This document shows, in pieces, positions 5,686-5,910 of a stretch of DNA of 5,910 bases. Source of the stretch: Acidobacteriota bacterium. Its GTDB lineage: Bacteria > Acidobacteriota > HRBIN11. Every line of letters begins with the position of its first letter. Positions within the stretch are counted from its first letter, which is position 1. The stretch covers positions 1 to 5,910 of the forward strand of contig JANXAA010000015.1 in the NCBI GenBank assembly GCA_025061865.1, in the 5' to 3' direction. The notes under the pieces are model-generated. The model saw nothing but the letters and a program-made list of their open reading frames with translations. It did not search any database and had not been told where the DNA came from. Both the position numbers and the translations under genes were made by a program.

Positions 5686-5779
5686 GTCTGAGAAGACCTG
5701 TACGCCCTGTCCTGAGCTGAGGGAATCCAGGGGTTCCTGCACGAGTCGGGGTCCGTAGGCTTTCCGGCCTGCGGACCTC
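5686..5779 (+). ncRNA. Candidate structured RNA of unknown class
   Basis: Three hairpins stand in a row. The first is a 4-bp stem (5686-5689 with 5694-5697) closed by a GAGA tetraloop of the GNRA type. The second is a 6-bp stem (5722-5727 with 5732-5737) around CAGG. The third is a long stem, 5748-5760 with 5767-5779, of 13 pairs around TTTCCG. In the second and third stems one position pairs as G-U only if the plus strand is the RNA; on the minus strand it becomes an A-C mismatch. That favours a plus-strand transcript. I do not recognise it as 6S, SRP, tmRNA, RNase P or a known riboswitch. No convincing plus-strand promoter or terminator is visible, so its status as a gene is uncertain. Confidence 0.3.
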
Positions 5780-5848
5780 TGCCACCACTATACAATTCAG
5801 GTTGACAAAGCCGTCGTCTGGGGGCTCGCAGTCCTTTAGCCGGAAACC

Positions 5849-5910
5849 TGGTCCCCGACCCCTGGCCCCCCCATCTTGCATCCTGCATCTTGCATCCTGC
5901 ATCCTTATCG
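5849..5910. repeat. Composite heptad array at right edge (TGCATCY units)
   Basis: The plus strand keeps a 7-base period from 5849 to the window end. GC-rich units come first (TGGTCCC, CGACCCC, TGGCCCC, CCCATCT). They are followed by four TGCATCC/TGCATCT units (5877-5904) and a TTATCG end. Bases 5875-5892 are the exact reverse complement of 4423-4440. The array may continue beyond the window. Confidence 0.8.

Larger units (their letters stand above)
5544..5910. other. Gene-free upstream region of tatA
   Basis: This 367-base stretch to the right edge holds no coding sequence I can support. Frames open on the minus strand run through repeats and have no family-like sequence. From left to right it contains a candidate tatA promoter (5575-5603), a period-7 array (5609-5657), a run of six A (5656-5661), a hairpin-rich segment (5686-5779), an isolated TTGACA on the plus strand (5802-5807) and a second period-7 array (5849-5910). 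Confidence 0.7.

Noticed and set aside
5802..5807. Perfect TTGACA on the plus strand as a promoter
   Set aside because: No acceptable -10 hexamer lies 16 to 18 bases downstream (the sequence there is GC-rich), so it is not called without further support.

Overview
The window comes from a GC-rich bacterium. The tRNA encodes its own CCA end and the genes are ordinary bacterial housekeeping genes, but nothing here fixes the phylum. Period-7 repeats in most intergenic gaps and a very tryptophan-rich regulator suggest a poorly sampled lineage. That last point is an impression, not a demonstration.

Layout, left to right. (1) The left edge cuts into the 3' part of a family-2-like glycosyltransferase (+ strand, ends at 395), which looks internally shortened. 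(2) A tRNA-Asn(GUU) lies on the minus strand (462-537), with a near-consensus promoter (558-586). (3) Facing away from it is clpX (684-1922, +), encoding the AAA+ unfoldase of ClpXP, with no clpP beside it. (4) A 210-base convergent gap (1923-2132) holds an exact 16-bp inverted repeat. (5) Four co-directional minus-strand genes follow, in transcription order: tatA/B (5543-5190), tatC (5212-4442, overlapping tatA by 23 bases), galU (4377-3481) and an unusual regulator-like gene (3398-2133). (6) The right edge (5544-5910) has no gene. It holds two period-7 repeat arrays, a candidate tatA promoter and a stretch that folds into strong hairpins.

How the genes relate. TatA/B and TatC form a minimal twin-arginine translocase for folded proteins. 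GalU makes UDP-glucose for envelope and exopolysaccharide synthesis, and the partial glycosyltransferase may serve the same area. The last gene of the minus run has the C-terminal Fis-type helix-turn-helix of NtrC/sigma-54 activators. Upstream of it are recognisable ghosts of the AAA+ domain in which the Walker A lysine, the Walker B acidic residues, GAFTGA and the GNVREL arginine have all gone. It is best read as a former enhancer-binding protein that can no longer hydrolyse ATP, probably now a plain DNA-binding protein.

Most worth following up are this degenerate activator, the family of heptad-repeat arrays (one of which supplies the ribosome-binding site of the regulator), and the hairpin region at 5686-5779, where G-U pairs favour a plus-strand RNA.
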